Source: Anaerolineae bacterium (GTDB lineage: Bacteria > Chloroflexota > Anaerolineae > Anaerolineales > Anaerolineaceae). Taken from it: DNA of 64,000 bases. The stretch spans positions 372,001 to 436,000 of the forward strand of contig JABUFD010000001.1 of assembly GCA_013314735.1 (NCBI GenBank). The letters run 5' to 3'. Of this stretch, positions 9,135-18,554 are shown piece after piece. Each line of letters opens with the position of its first letter. Position 1 is the stretch's first letter. The notes under the pieces are model-generated. The model was not told the origin of the DNA, made no database searches, and worked only from the letters and a program-made list of their open reading frames with translations. The translations under genes and the position numbers were made by a program.

Positions 9135-12100
9135 TACTTCCCAATCTATATTAAAACGCCTGCGATCCCTGGAAGACTATCTGGCAGTAGTAGCAGCGAT
9201 TCGCGACAACAAACCAATTGATGGACTTTCCCTGATGCGCTCAACCCGTCTGCCGGTGCTCAGTTTATTGTATACCGACTTGCAGCGCCCGGTATTGTAC
9301 CTGACGGATCGCAGTGATCAGGCATTTAACCAGTTAGAGGAAATGCGTTTTTGGCTGGATGAAGAGGCACTATTCAGCTTTCCGGCGCCGACGCCGCTGT
9401 TCTATGAACAGGCAGAATGGGGAGCGAAAACCCGTCATGATCGCCTGGCAGTACTGGCCCAGTTGGCACAATTCCATTTGCCAGGGGTCGCCAGGGTAGC
9501 TCACCTGCCGTTGATTGTCACACCGCTTCGGGCGGTGATGGCGCGCACACTAAGTCGCCGCGACTACCTGCGTTATTCAAGAACCATCAAATCCGGCCAG
9601 GAGATCACCCCGGAAGATATCCGACGTGACCTGGTGAACATTGGTTATGTGCCAGCGGATACCGTGTATGAACCCGGCTGTTTTGCCCAGCGCGGTGGTA
9701 TTCTTGATTTCTGGATCCCTTCCGCCCCGCAGCCAATACGCCTGGACTTCTTTGGTGATGAATTGGAAGTCATCCGCCAATTTGATCCGGCTTCCCAGCG
9801 CAGTACCCAGACACTGGAAACGGTGCGGGTGACCCCGGCTAGAGAAATTTTGTTGGCAGAAGCAGAAAAACAGGGGTTGGATTTTCAGCACATAGATGAA
9901 TTCCACCTGCCATTGGCGCACCCCAACCCCAGCTCGCTGCTCGATTTTCTGCCCAAAGACACCCTGATCGTGGTCGAAGACCTCAACCTCCTGCACGAAC
10001 GGGCGGATGAGGTGGAAGAACATGCCATTCGCACGCGTTCTGACGCCATCCAGGAAGGTGTACTGGCAGAGGATTTCCCACGGCCTTACCTGGCGTGGGA
10101 CGAACTCGACGACCGATTGCAGGATTTCCAGATCGTGCAATTGGGTTTCACCGACGATGAAACCCAATTAAATTTGTACAGCCATTTTTCCAGCGGGCCG
10201 CGTTTCAACGGCCGGTTGAAGGAAGTAACCGATGATCTGCTAAAACATGCCTATAATGGGGAACACTGCACCGTAGTTTCCCGCCAATCTTCGCGCCTGG
10301 CCGACTTGTGGGAGGATCAGACGGCATATCTCAATGTAGAATTGCAGCAGCCTCTGTTCATCGAAAACTCTCTCAGCGAAGGATGGGTATTGCACCAGGC
10401 AGATGGCAGTGATTTTTACCTGTACACAGACAGTGAAATTTTCGGCTGGGGACGCCCGACCCTGCGTCACCGCCGCGTAGAACAGGCGGAAACACCCGAA
10501 AATGCGTATGAACAATTTGTGCCCGGCGATTACGTGGTACATATCGACCATGGGATTGGCAAATATGTCGGTCTGGTTCGCCGCAGCCTGGATGGGATTG
10601 AGCGCGAATACCTGACGATTGAGTATGCCAACCATGATCAGTTGTTTGTCCCTATTCACCAGGCAGATCGCCTGACGCGATACATCGGCGCAGATGCACA
10701 CCCGCCCAGGGCCGCCAGGATCGGCAGTTCCGAATGGGCGGCCACCCGTCAAAAAGTGGAAGAATCTGTGGTCGAGGTGGCTGAAGACCTGTTGGAAATC
10801 TATGCCAAACGCCAATTGGTGCCCGGCTTTGCCTTTTCTGCCGATACCCCATGGCAGCAGGAATTGGAAGCCAGTTTTCCTTACATCGAAACAGCTGACC
10901 AGATGTCTGCGATTGTGCAGGTCAAACGTGATATGGAACAAGCACGCCCAATGGATCGCTTGCTGTGTGGAGATGTGGGTTATGGGAAAACTGAAGTCGC
11001 GCTGCGAGCGGCCTTCAAGGCTGTGATGGACAGCAAACAGGTGGCGCTGCTCGCTCCCACCACCGTGCTGGCACAGCAGCATTTTGAAACCTTTTCACAG
11101 CGCCTGGCGGCCTACCCGGTCAAGGTCGAGATGCTTTCCCGCTTCCGCTCGCCAGCAGAACAGCGCGAAATTTTGCTGGCTTTGTTCAAGGGCGAGATCG
11201 ATATCATCATCGGTACCCACCGCCTGCTGCAGCAGGATGTGCTGTTCAAGGACCTGGGTCTGCTGATCATTGACGAGGAGCAGCGTTTTGGTGTGGCGCA
11301 CAAGGAATATTTCAAGCAAATGCGCACCGAGTTGGATGTGCTGACCCTGACTGCTACCCCGATCCCACGCACCTTGTATATGGCATTGACCGGGGCGCGC
11401 GACATTTCCACCATCAACACTCCACCCCAGGAACGTCTCCCGATCATCACCCATATTGGTCCGTACTCCGACCGGATCGCGCGGCAGGCGATCCTGCGCG
11501 AGATCGAGCGCGGGGGACAGGTGTTTTTTGTCCATAATCGCGTGATGACGATTGACGGCATGCACCTGCACCTGCAAAACCTGGTACCCGAAGCCCGCAT
11601 TGATGTGGGGCACGGGCAGATGCCGGAAGACGAGTTATCGAATGTAATGCACCGCTTTACGGCGGGTGCCATTGACATCCTGTTGTGCACCTCGATCATC
11701 GAATCTGGCCTTGACATTCCCAATGCCAACACATTGATCGTGGACAGGGCCGATACCTTCGGGCTGGCGCAGCTGTACCAATTGCGCGGCCGGGTAGGTC
11801 GCGGGGCGCAGCGTGCCTATGCCTACTTCTTCCGCCACCGTTCCAAAGCCCCCACCCCGGATGGACAGGAGCGCCTGGAGGTGATCGCGGAAAATACCCA
11901 GCTGGGCTCCGGATATTCGATCGCGATGCGCGACCTGGAAATGCGTGGCGCTGGTGAATTGCTGGGCATGCGGCAGCACGGCAATATCAACTCGGTGGGC
12001 TTTCACCTGTATACTCGCATGCTGGCACAGGCAGTGCACCAGCTGCGCGAAAGCCGCCAGTTTGACCTGCCCGATGGCAGCCTGCCGCGGATCAAAGAAA

Positions 12101-12546
12101 TCGCCATGCCGGTGGCGGTGGATTTACCGCTGGCGGTGGGAATCGACTTGAATTATATCGCCAAGCAGGATTTGCGCCTGAAATTGTATCGGCGCATCGC
12201 GGACCTGGAAGACCAGCACGCCATCACGGCGATGATCGAAGAATTCCAGGATCGCTTTGGCCCGCTGCCCGAAAATACACAGAACCTGTTCTACCAGATG
12301 CGGGTAAAATTGATCGCGGAGGAGTGCGGATTATCGGGCATCAGTATGGAAGACAATCGCATCCAGCTGCGATTCCCGCCGCTGCCGGAAGGTGTGAAAC
12401 AACGCAGCCTGCCGGTGTTGGGGATGAATACGCGGATTGGTAAAAATGGGTACTGGATCATGGTGGAAAACGGTGCGGATTGGCGCGAACACCTGCTGCA
12501 GGTGCTGTATGAATTGGCGCGTGAATTGAAAATCCGCAACCTTTGA
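9121..12546 (+). CDS. mfd: Transcription-repair coupling factor (Mfd)
   Basis: An ATP-driven translocase that removes RNA polymerase stalled at DNA lesions and recruits UvrA. The 1141 residues show the usual order: UvrB-homology region, RNAP-interacting CarD-like domain ([21 protein letters not shown], about residues 465-530), then an SF2 helicase core with Walker [29 protein letters not shown] (motif II), [10 protein letters not shown] (motif III), and RAD[16 protein letters not shown] (motif VI), then the TRCF C-terminal domain. Length is standard. It overlaps pth by 14 bases, so the two are translationally linked. No frameshift is seen. Confidence 0.97.
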   Translation: MDLFNTSQSILKRLRSLEDYLAVVAAIRDNKPIDGLSLMRSTRLPVLSLLYTDLQRPVLYLTDRSDQAFNQLEEMRFWLDEEALFSFPAPTPLFYEQAEWGAKTRHDRLAVLAQLAQFHLPGVARVAHLPLIVTPLRAVMARTLSRRDYLRYSRTIKSGQEITPEDIRRDLVNIGYVPADTVYEPGCFAQRGGILDFWIPSAPQPIRLDFFGDELEVIRQFDPASQRSTQTLETVRVTPAREILLAEAEKQGLDFQHIDEFHLPLAHPNPSSLLDFLPKDTLIVVEDLNLLHERADEVEEHAIRTRSDAIQEGVLAEDFPRPYLAWDELDDRLQDFQIVQLGFTDDETQLNLYSHFSSGPRFNGRLKEVTDDLLKHAYNGEHCTVVSRQSSRLADLWEDQTAYLNVELQQPLFIENSLSEGWVLHQADGSDFYLYTDSEIFGWGRPTLRHRRVEQAETPENAYEQFVPGDYVVHIDHGIGKYVGLVRRSLDGIEREYLTIEYANHDQLFVPIHQADRLTRYIGADAHPPRAARIGSSEWAATRQKVEESVVEVAEDLLEIYAKRQLVPGFAFSADTPWQQELEASFPYIETADQMSAIVQVKRDMEQARPMDRLLCGDVGYGKTEVALRAAFKAVMDSKQVALLAPTTVLAQQHFETFSQRLAAYPVKVEMLSRFRSPAEQREILLALFKGEIDIIIGTHRLLQQDVLFKDLGLLIIDEEQRFGVAHKEYFKQMRTELDVLTLTATPIPRTLYMALTGARDISTINTPPQERLPIITHIGPYSDRIARQAILREIERGGQVFFVHNRVMTIDGMHLHLQNLVPEARIDVGHGQMPEDELSNVMHRFTAGAIDILLCTSIIESGLDIPNANTLIVDRADTFGLAQLYQLRGRVGRGAQRAYAYFFRHRSKAPTPDGQERLEVIAENTQLGSGYSIAMRDLEMRGAGELLGMRQHGNINSVGFHLYTRMLAQAVHQLRESRQFDLPDGSLPRIKEIAMPVAVDLPLAVGIDLNYIAKQDLRLKLYRRIADLEDQHAITAMIEEFQDRFGPLPENTQNLFYQMRVKLIAEECGLSGISMEDNRIQLRFPPLPEGVKQRSLPVLGMNTRIGKNGYWIMVENGADWREHLLQVLYELARELKIRNL

Positions 12547-12570
12547 TTCTAAACCAGGGAAGGATGCTGT

Positions 12571-13650
12571 ATGAATACCATTGTAAACATCGTTGGCCCT
12601 GATTTTTATCTCAACGGCGCACCGACCTATGCTGGCCGAACGTTTGAAGGTAAACGGGTGGAGGGGTTGCTTTTCAACGTCAGGGCAGTGCAGGCGACCT
12701 TCGATGATGAGCATCCTGCCACAAGGCAGTTATGGGCTTATCCGGATACGAATCGATGGGATCCCCAGCGGAATACTGATGACTTTTGTGCAGCGCTTCC
12801 CGCCTGGAAAGCGAAAGGTGTTCTGGCATTTACGGTTAATTTTCAGGGCGGGGGACCGTTGTACAGTCCACCAGTTTATGGGCAATATCAGAATAATGCA
12901 TATACCCTGGATGGTAAGTTAAAACCTGCGTACGCCCGGCGGATGACCCAGGTGTTGGAGACTGCTGATTCGCTGGGAATGGTCGTGATTGTCGGTCTTT
13001 TCTACTGGAAGCAGGTGGAAAAGATGGAGAATGCCGCAATGTGGCAGGCTGCCAGGAATGGACTGGCATTTTTACGTTTGAGTGGCTTCCGTAATTTCTT
13101 AATCGAGATCGCCAATGAAAATGGACAGGCCTATCCACACCGTGAATTGCAGCAGAAAGATGCCCATGTGATCATCGATCAACTTCGCGCCGAATTCCCC
13201 GAAATGTTGTTCTCCACCAGTTTTCCAGGGATGGAAGCCGGCACAGGCTGCAATATGCCGACACCGGCTTTGGTCGCCGCCAGTGATTATGTGTTGTTGC
13301 ATGGCAATGAATGCCTGCCTGAGGGTGTTGCTGCCGGGATCAATTTTGTGCGGGCGATGCCAGCATATCAAAAGTGCCCGAAACCGATCATCATCAACGA
13401 GGATTCGCCTGGCATTCCGAACCTGAATCAGGCATTTGCCATGGGGGTCTCCTGGGGGTATTATGACCAGGGATATGGTGGCGCTGATGCCTATGGTGGG
13501 GACCGGTACATGGATTACCGCTCGAAACCGAGGGAAAGGCAGTATTCAGATTTGAGTGGTTTTCAGACCCCGCCGGTAAATTGGGGAATCAATACCGAAG
13601 AAAAGATCGCTTTTTTTGAACGGGTTGCCGAAATTACTGGCTGTGCATAG
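12571..13650 (+). CDS. Putative clan GH-A-like TIM-barrel glycoside hydrolase
   Basis: A 359-residue protein without a signal peptide. Features suggest a beta/alpha barrel glycosidase: FYLNGAPTYAGRTF at the start, GMVVIVGLFYWKQV, LIEIANENGQ (a candidate acid/base Glu after Asn, as in the clan GH-A strand-4 Asn-Glu motif) and KPIIINEDSPG (a candidate nucleophile Glu on strand 7). The specific family and substrate are not recognisable. AAGGA lies upstream of the ATG, and the gene starts 25 bases after mfd on the same strand. The glycosidase call is an inference from motif order, and a non-catalytic barrel protein is possible. Confidence 0.5.
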   Translation: MNTIVNIVGPDFYLNGAPTYAGRTFEGKRVEGLLFNVRAVQATFDDEHPATRQLWAYPDTNRWDPQRNTDDFCAALPAWKAKGVLAFTVNFQGGGPLYSPPVYGQYQNNAYTLDGKLKPAYARRMTQVLETADSLGMVVIVGLFYWKQVEKMENAAMWQAARNGLAFLRLSGFRNFLIEIANENGQAYPHRELQQKDAHVIIDQLRAEFPEMLFSTSFPGMEAGTGCNMPTPALVAASDYVLLHGNECLPEGVAAGINFVRAMPAYQKCPKPIIINEDSPGIPNLNQAFAMGVSWGYYDQGYGGADAYGGDRYMDYRSKPRERQYSDLSGFQTPPVNWGINTEEKIAFFERVAEITGCA

Positions 13651-13775
13651 AACGAATACCGGTTCTTTCTAAGATATTTCCTATGTTTTTATTGTATATT
13701 GGAAATGTCTGATTCATTCGTGGACGTATTTTGATAGTATTAACGGTGTGATCGCACCAGAAAATGGAGCTTATG

Positions 13776-14234
13776 ATGATAGAAGAAAAAAGCGCAGCGC
13801 CTGATTTTTCCCTGTTGGACCAGGATGGTGTGGAACGTACGTTATCTGAGTACCGAGGCAAACCGGTGGTGTTGTATTTTTATCCAAAAGATGATACTCC
13901 TGGATGTACCACCGAAGCCTGTGAGTTCCGGGATGATTACGACGAGTATCGCAAGGCTGGCGTCACCGTGTTGGGTGTCAGCCCCGATTCACCGAAATCG
14001 CATGCGAAGTTCAAGGCCAAGTACAACCTGCCATTCACGCTGCTGGCGGATGAGGAACATGCGGTGTGTGATGCGTATGGTGTGTGGGTATTGAAAAAAA
14101 TGTACGGTCGGGAATATTACGGTGTGGCACGCACCACTTTCGTGATCGACGCAGATGGCGTGATCCGCAAGGTGTTTGAGAAAGTGACCCCCAAAGGCCA
14201 CAGTGCAGAAATTCTGGCTGCATTAGCCGTATAA
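13776..14234 (+). CDS. bcp: Thioredoxin-dependent thiol peroxidase (Bcp/PrxQ peroxiredoxin)
   Basis: Reduces hydrogen and organic peroxides in the cytoplasm using thioredoxin. About 152 residues with APDFSLLDQDG, the active-site segment YPKDDTPGCTTEACEFRD (peroxidatic Cys in PGCT and resolving Cys five residues on, as in PrxQ) and GVARTTFVIDADGVIRKV. Three in-frame ATGs occur at 13764, 13773 and 13776. GGAG at 13766-13769 is spaced 6 bases from 13776, which decides the start chosen. It is a single gene. Confidence 0.95.
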   Translation: MIEEKSAAPDFSLLDQDGVERTLSEYRGKPVVLYFYPKDDTPGCTTEACEFRDDYDEYRKAGVTVLGVSPDSPKSHAKFKAKYNLPFTLLADEEHAVCDAYGVWVLKKMYGREYYGVARTTFVIDADGVIRKVFEKVTPKGHSAEILAALAV

Positions 14235-14376
14235 ACTGTCAGCAACCATGGGCGGTTTTTTTTCCCATTCCCACTCGAGACGTTGGCAGAATACAGAAAC
14301 GACCCACTCCCATGGCTCCGATTGAAAACAGCAAGGGGAATTTTTATTCCAGATTAATGCAGCATGGCGAACAGGC

Positions 14377-14739
14377 TTATTGAATGCGAAGCACTACCTG
14401 TCCCTGGTACCACAGTTCTTCAAGCTGGTAATAGCTGCGCTTTTCTTCCGAAAACATGTGAACCACAATATCACCCAGATCAACCACCATCCAGCCGCTT
14501 TCGGGCTGTCCTTCAGCCTTGGAATGCAGCCTGAATTTGTCACGGATATCCCGCACCAGGTCATTGGCAAGGCTGCGCAGCTGGCGGTCACTGCCAACGG
14601 TGCAGATCACAAAATAATCGGTGAAGAAAGCGACCGCATGCACATCGAGCACGACGATATCTTCACCGAATTTTTCCTCGAGGAACATGGCAATTTCGCG
14701 CGCCAGTTCTTTTCCTGCAATTTCGATTGTTTGTTCCAT
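14377..14739 (-). CDS. rsfS: Ribosomal silencing factor RsfS
   Basis: Binds ribosomal protein uL14 on the 50S subunit and blocks subunit joining when nutrients are scarce. The 120-residue protein has the Iojap/RsfS core: GEDIVVLDVHAVAFFTDYFVICTVGSDRQLRSLAND, then EGQPESGWMVVDLGDIVVHMFSEEKRSYYQLEELW. AGGAG lies about 7 bases before the ATG. It is usually next to nadD or proA, but neither is here. Its leader of about 90 bases carries two tandem hairpins (see separate entry). Confidence 0.95.
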   Translation of the reverse strand: MEQTIEIAGKELAREIAMFLEEKFGEDIVVLDVHAVAFFTDYFVICTVGSDRQLRSLANDLVRDIRDKFRLHSKAEGQPESGWMVVDLGDIVVHMFSEEKRSYYQLEELWYQGQVVLRIQ

Positions 14740-14774
14740 AAACTCCTGTTTCTGTTGTTTGACTTGTCAATGAT

Positions 14775-14844
14775 GCGGGATCATACCCCGCCAGGATGCG
14801 GGATAAAGTCCCGCTGATCTGTCGGGTGGGCTGACATTATACCA
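14775..14844 (-). promoter_or_regulatory. rsfS promoter and leader with two tandem GCGGG hairpins
   Basis: TGG-TATAAT (14836-14844, minus strand) is an extended -10. Downstream in the leader are two hairpins, GCGGGA/TCCCGC (14798-14803 with 14809-14814) and GCGGG/CCCGC (14775-14779 with 14787-14791), each in a similar GATGCGGGAT context. Neither has a T-run, so they are not ordinary terminators. A role in mRNA stability or protein binding is possible but unproven. Confidence 0.5.
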
Positions 14845-14855
14845 TGGTTAATATA

Positions 14856-15440
14856 CTATACTTCTGTGATTAATTTTACGCGAACCAGCGGGGTATACAC
14901 AGATCCGCCGGGTTTCAGCAGGCTCTGGAACAGGGTTACCGTGTCACAGTCCACACGCCCGAGGGGCGGCAGTTGTTGTTCTTTCAGGCGGTTCCCCAGG
15001 GCAGTGGTTTCCTCCGCCGGCAGGCTGCGGTCAACGCGGCCCAGGGTCAGGTGGGGGGAGAATGGTTTGTTGTCCGGGGAAAAACCCAGGCTGTTGACGC
15101 GGTGGTCCAGTTCCCGCTGCAGTGTCATCAGTTCTCCAGGGCGGTCGAGACCCAGCCAGACCACGCGCGGCGCTTGCCAGCGCGGGAACACGCCCAATTG
15201 TCCAATCTCCAGTGAAAACGGTGAAACCTGCGCGGCACATTCCGACAGAATGGTTTTGACCGCAGCAATTTGCCCATCCGGGACATCGCCCAGGAAACGC
15301 AGGGTCAGGTGGATTTTCTCCGCGGTTTCCCAGCGGATACCGCGTGGTATGTTTGTCTTGATCAACTGAATTTGCTGCCAGCAGGCTTCCCGTGCCTGGG
15401 CGGGTAATTCGAGGGCGATAAAGCAGCGAACACTTGACAT
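14856..15440 (-). CDS. thpR: RNA 2',3'-cyclic phosphodiesterase
   Basis: A 2H-phosphoesterase that opens 2',3'-cyclic phosphate RNA ends to 2'-phosphate. About 194 residues with two catalytic HxTx motifs: IHLTLRFLGDV near residue 45 and PHLTLGRVDRS near residue 125. The frame is open to 15569, but MSSVRCFIALELP matches the family N-terminus and GAGG lies 6 bases before this ATG, so 15440 is the start. It lies upstream of rsfS on the same strand, with a promoter-bearing gap between them. Confidence 0.93.
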   Translation of the reverse strand: MSSVRCFIALELPAQAREACWQQIQLIKTNIPRGIRWETAEKIHLTLRFLGDVPDGQIAAVKTILSECAAQVSPFSLEIGQLGVFPRWQAPRVVWLGLDRPGELMTLQRELDHRVNSLGFSPDNKPFSPHLTLGRVDRSLPAEETTALGNRLKEQQLPPLGRVDCDTVTLFQSLLKPGGSVYTPLVRVKLITEV

Positions 15441-15601
15441 ATGATCCTCAGGTGGTGTTATAATGAAATTACAAACCAGTACCTGCACATTAAAACATAG
15501 AACTATACCGCATATTGCCTGCCAGGTCCTGACGAAGTTGAGTATACAAAGCGGCAAACAGGCTGTCAAGTTGACAATATTTGCGCAGGCGCAATTTTTT
15601 G

Positions 15602-15610
15602 TGGTATAAA
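15602..15610 (+). promoter_or_regulatory. Extended -10 promoter of the 6S-like RNA
   Basis: TGG-TATAAA with TTGCGC 18 bases upstream (15581-15586). The predicted start point is near 15617, which is about where the closing stem of the RNA begins. Confidence 0.5.
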
Positions 15611-15616
15611 AGCATT

Positions 15617-15797
15617 ATTCACCCTGCCATACAGGTGATGCTGCCATCCGGTTTTGTACCAACACTTTAAGTATGGGTTCCGCGTTATCGCGGTGATGTG
15701 ATAGGCTTCGGCCAAGACAGATCCGTGAATCAGGGACCCGCCCTGCTTCTTGCAGGTTCAAAACTTCGCAGCACACGGTATGGCGGGGTATTTTTTT
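15617..15797 (+). ncRNA. ssrS: 6S RNA candidate
   Basis: About 180 bases that code for no protein. The ends ACCCTGCCATAC (15621-15632) and GTATGGCGGGGT (15778-15789) form an uninterrupted 12-bp helix, continued by GTG/CAC and TGCTGC/GCAGCA to a closing stem of about 21 bp. A run of seven T residues follows at once. The 3' half contains AAAACTTCGCAGCACAC, which resembles the AAAACTGCGACGACAC region of E. coli 6S RNA. Length, closing stem, unpaired centre and apical hairpins agree with 6S RNA, the sigma-factor-holoenzyme decoy that accumulates in stationary phase. SRP RNA was excluded because it lacks the GGAAGGAAGCAGCC-type loop. The T-run overlaps the convergent hisE stop. Confidence 0.65.
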
Positions 15798-16071
15798 AAC
15801 GGTGCCGTTTCTCCAGTTCTGCGGCGATGTCCTGCGGGGTGATATCCTGCTGAGCCATCAGCACCAGCACATGGTAGGCCAGATCAGAGATTTCCTCAAC
15901 CAGGCGTTCTTTTCCCTGGCCGCTGGCGGCGATGATCACCTCGGCGGATTCTTCGCCGACTTTTTTGAGGATCTTGTCACGCCCCTGCTGAAACAGGTAG
16001 GTGGTGTAGGAGCCTTCGGGCATCTCCGCTTTTCGGGCCTCGATAATGTCATACAGCGTCTGAAGATTCAT
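15796..16071 (-). CDS. hisE: Phosphoribosyl-ATP pyrophosphatase
   Basis: Second step of histidine synthesis: PR-ATP to PR-AMP plus pyrophosphate. The 91-residue protein has the MazG-like all-alpha core: [31 protein letters not shown] (metal-binding EExxE in GEESAE) and [13 protein letters not shown]. In many bacteria it is fused to HisI. Here the two are separate, but hisE starts 23 bases before the hisI stop, in another frame. It is the last gene of the operon, and no clear minus-strand terminator follows within 100 bases. Confidence 0.95.
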   Translation of the reverse strand: MNLQTLYDIIEARKAEMPEGSYTTYLFQQGRDKILKKVGEESAEVIIAASGQGKERLVEEISDLAYHVLVLMAQQDITPQDIAAELEKRHR

Positions 16072-16390
16072 CAGGTTGCATTCCTTCCAATTGGGTAAAA
16101 AAACAGGAGGTATTGCCGGTGTGGCAGGCCGGGCCAGCCGGATACACCAGGATCAGGAGAGTATCGGCATCACAATCGACCCAAATACTGCGCACTTTCT
16201 GGGTATTGCCGGAGGTAGCGCCTTTGTGCCATAATACCTGCCTGCTGCGCGACCAGAACACGGTTTCACCGCGTGCCATGGTTTGCGCCAATGATTCGGC
16301 GTTCATGTACGCCATCATCAGTACCTGGTGGGTTTGGGCATCCTGGACAATCGCCGGGATCAGGCCCTGGGGGTTCCATTTCAGGTCCAT
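16049..16390 (-). CDS. hisI: Phosphoribosyl-AMP cyclohydrolase
   Basis: Third step of histidine synthesis, opening the adenine ring of PR-AMP. The 113-residue protein contains [42 protein letters not shown], and the zinc/magnesium-binding [13 protein letters not shown] and [12 protein letters not shown] (Cys ligands). It is short and stand-alone, not the HisIE fusion. It lies 11 bases after hisF and overlaps hisE by 23 bases. Confidence 0.95.
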   Translation of the reverse strand: MDLKWNPQGLIPAIVQDAQTHQVLMMAYMNAESLAQTMARGETVFWSRSRQVLWHKGATSGNTQKVRSIWVDCDADTLLILVYPAGPACHTGNTSCFFTQLEGMQPDESSDAV

Positions 16391-16401
16391 GGCACCTCCG
16401 C

Positions 16402-17172
16402 TTACATCCGCACCGGGACACCGTGGTCGGCGAGGTACTGTTTCAGGTCGGCAATGTGCATCACCCCGTCATGGAACAGGGAGGCAGCGAGAGCCGCGTC
16501 AGCGTTGGCGGTGGTGAGTACATCGGCAAAATGCTGCATGGTGCCCGCGCCGCCGGAAGCGATCACCGGCACATTCACCGCTGCAGTCACCCGGCGGGTT
16601 AACTCGATGTCATACCCTTTAAGGGTGCCATCAGCATCCATGCTGGTCAGCAGGATTTCACCGGCGCCTTTCTCCACCCCGCGTACCGCCCATTCGAGCG
16701 CATCCAGGCCGGTGGGTTGGCGTCCACCGGCAACAAACACCTCCCAGCGGGGGGTGGATTCACTGCCGGGCACACGACGGGCATCGATTGCCAGCACCAT
16801 GCACTGGCTGCCGAACTGGTCAGCGCCGCGGCTGAGCAGTTCGGGGTCACGCACCGCGCTGGAGTTGATGCTGACCTTGTCCGCCCCAGCCAACATCAGC
16901 TTGCGCATATCATCGGTGGTGCGAATGCCGCCGCCAACCGTGAGCGGCATGAACACTTCGCGTGCTACGCGACGTACCACGTCCACCACGGTTTCGCGCT
17001 GTTCGTGGGTGGCGGTGATGTCAAGAAATACAAGTTCATCGGCGCCGGCGTCATTGTAAATGCGCGCCTGTTCCACCGGGTCGCCGGCATCACGCAGGTT
17101 GACGAAATGCACCCCCTTGACCACGCGTCCATTGTTAATGTCAAGGCAGGGAATGATGCGTTTGGCTAGCAT
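16402..17172 (-). CDS. hisF: Imidazole glycerol phosphate synthase, cyclase subunit
   Basis: Uses ammonia delivered by HisH to convert PRFAR to imidazole glycerol phosphate and AICAR. A 256-residue beta/alpha barrel with [21 protein letters not shown] (catalytic Asp in CLDI), [42 protein letters not shown] and [14 protein letters not shown]. The frame is open to 17289, but [12 protein letters not shown] is the conserved start and overlaps the hisA stop by seven bases. HisF and HisH act as a heterodimer. Confidence 0.97.
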   Translation of the reverse strand: MLAKRIIPCLDINNGRVVKGVHFVNLRDAGDPVEQARIYNDAGADELVFLDITATHEQRETVVDVVRRVAREVFMPLTVGGGIRTTDDMRKLMLAGADKVSINSSAVRDPELLSRGADQFGSQCMVLAIDARRVPGSESTPRWEVFVAGGRQPTGLDALEWAVRGVEKGAGEILLTSMDADGTLKGYDIELTRRVTAAVNVPVIASGGAGTMQHFADVLTTANADAALAASLFHDGVMHIADLKQYLADHGVPVRM

Positions 17173-17915
17173 GGCTGGCCTCCTTTGTAAGCAAATAATG
17201 CAACAGGGTCGAATCGCCCCTCGTAGAGGGCTTTGCCGGTGATCACGCCAGCCAGGCCGGCGGCAGCGGCCTGGTAGATATCGTCCCACCCGGCAACCCC
17301 GCCGGAAGCAATCACGTGCAGGCCGCTGCGCTGGGCCACTTCCTGCGTGGCAGGCAAATTCAGGCCGCTCAGCAGGCCATCCCGGGCAATGTCGGTATAC
17401 ACCAGCCAGGTAATGCCCAACTTGGCCAGGTGACGGGCGAAATCAGCGGCAAATAAGGCGGTTGCGTCCTGCCAGCCACGCGTGCGGACGATGCCATCAC
17501 GGGCATCAATGCTGACCAGGATGCGGTCAGCGCTCCATTTTCGTACTGCTTCCGCCGCCAGCTGCGGACGGGCAACCGCGGCACTGCCCAGGATCACCCG
17601 CGCCGCGCCCAGGTCGAGCAGTTGTTCCATGTCCGCCGCAGATTGGATCCCCCCGCCGATTTGAACCTGGACCCCGGCTGCTGCTGCAGTTGCGAGGATG
17701 TGGGTGATGGCGGTGGTATTCTCGTTGTCATTCTCCCGAAAGGCTCCATCGAGATTGACCACGTGCAGCCATTGCGCGCCGGCGTCGATCCACAGTTTCG
17801 CAACGGCGGCTGGATCTTCGGAATAACGCGTGAGCCGCACTGGATCGCCTTCCTTCAAGCGCACGACTTTTCCGCCGCGCAGATCGATGGCGGGATATAC
17901 GGTGAATGGTGGCAT
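17166..17915 (-). CDS. hisA: Phosphoribosylformimino-AICAR ribotide isomerase
   Basis: Amadori isomerisation of ProFAR to PRFAR. A 249-residue half-barrel-duplicated TIM barrel with [18 protein letters not shown] (catalytic Asp), [30 protein letters not shown] and [13 protein letters not shown] (second catalytic Asp). The start at 17915 ([12 protein letters not shown]) has AGGA about 7 bases upstream. An in-frame ATG at 17936 would give an ATGA overlap with the hisH stop and is a real alternative. It overlaps hisF by seven bases. Confidence 0.96.
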   Translation of the reverse strand: MPPFTVYPAIDLRGGKVVRLKEGDPVRLTRYSEDPAAVAKLWIDAGAQWLHVVNLDGAFRENDNENTTAITHILATAAAAGVQVQIGGGIQSAADMEQLLDLGAARVILGSAAVARPQLAAEAVRKWSADRILVSIDARDGIVRTRGWQDATALFAADFARHLAKLGITWLVYTDIARDGLLSGLNLPATQEVAQRSGLHVIASGGVAGWDDIYQAAAAGLAGVITGKALYEGRFDPVALFAYKGGQPC

Positions 17916-17932
17916 AAACGATTCCTTTCGGG

Positions 17933-18547
17933 TCATAGTTCCATAAAGTTCCGCAGCAGCTGCAGGCCGTTGTTCTGGCTTTTTTCGGGGTGAAATTGAA
18001 CCCCATAAACATTGCCTGTACGGATCACACTGGCATACTGGATGCCGTAATCCGTTTGGGCCTGGATCACGGTGCTTTGTGAAGGCAGGCAGTAGAAGGA
18101 ATGGTTGAAATAGAAGTAACTGCCATCCGGAATCTGCCGCAGCAGGGGGCAGGTGCCGGGATGCCAGACCTGGTTCCAACCGGTGTGCGGGATTTTCAAA
18201 CCGCCCAGGTCGGGAAAGAACGGCACCCGGCCTTTGACCAGGCCCAGGCCGGGCCATTGGCCCATTTCTTCACCAAACTCAAACAATGCCTGCATACCCA
18301 CGCAAATCCCGAGCATCGGCACCTGTCGCTGTACCAGGGCTTTGATTGGTTCAATCAACTGGCGTGTCTGGAGGCCTTTGATGAACTGGGCGAATGCGCC
18401 CACACCGGGCAACACCACGCGGGTGCGGCCGTTCAGGTCGTCCGGCCGATCGGTCAGCAGAACCCGGTACCCGAGGAACTGAAGCGCATTGTATACGGAA
18501 GACAGGTTGCCGGTTCCGGCATCGATTAGAATCACATCGTACTGCAT
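17933..18547 (-). CDS. hisH: Imidazole glycerol phosphate synthase, glutamine amidotransferase subunit
   Basis: Hydrolyses glutamine and channels ammonia to HisF. A 204-residue class I amidotransferase with VILIDAGTGNLSSVYNALQ, VVLPGVGAF, the nucleophile elbow MLGICVGMQALFEF (catalytic Cys), and GVQFHPEKSQ (catalytic His and Glu). The frame is open to 18805, overlapping hisCB, but MQYDVILIDAG is the family start and lies 7 bases after the hisCB stop. Confidence 0.96.
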   Translation of the reverse strand: MQYDVILIDAGTGNLSSVYNALQFLGYRVLLTDRPDDLNGRTRVVLPGVGAFAQFIKGLQTRQLIEPIKALVQRQVPMLGICVGMQALFEFGEEMGQWPGLGLVKGRVPFFPDLGGLKIPHTGWNQVWHPGTCPLLRQIPDGSYFYFNHSFYCLPSQSTVIQAQTDYGIQYASVIRTGNVYGVQFHPEKSQNNGLQLLRNFMEL

Positions 18548-18554
18548 GGGCCTC

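Noticed and set aside
10240-11082. A 280-residue minus-strand frame inside mfd
   Set aside because: The opposite strand encodes conserved Mfd domains. The shadow frame has the composition expected from reverse-complemented codons.
14235-14376. Possible terminator GGGCGG followed by eight T residues after bcp
   Set aside because: The T-run is present, but I find no stem of adequate length before it, so I did not list it as a terminator.
15570-15610. TTGACA at 15571-15576 as the -35 box of the 6S-like RNA
   Set aside because: It lies 28 bases from TATAAA, too far. TTGCGC at 18 bases plus the extended -10 fits better.
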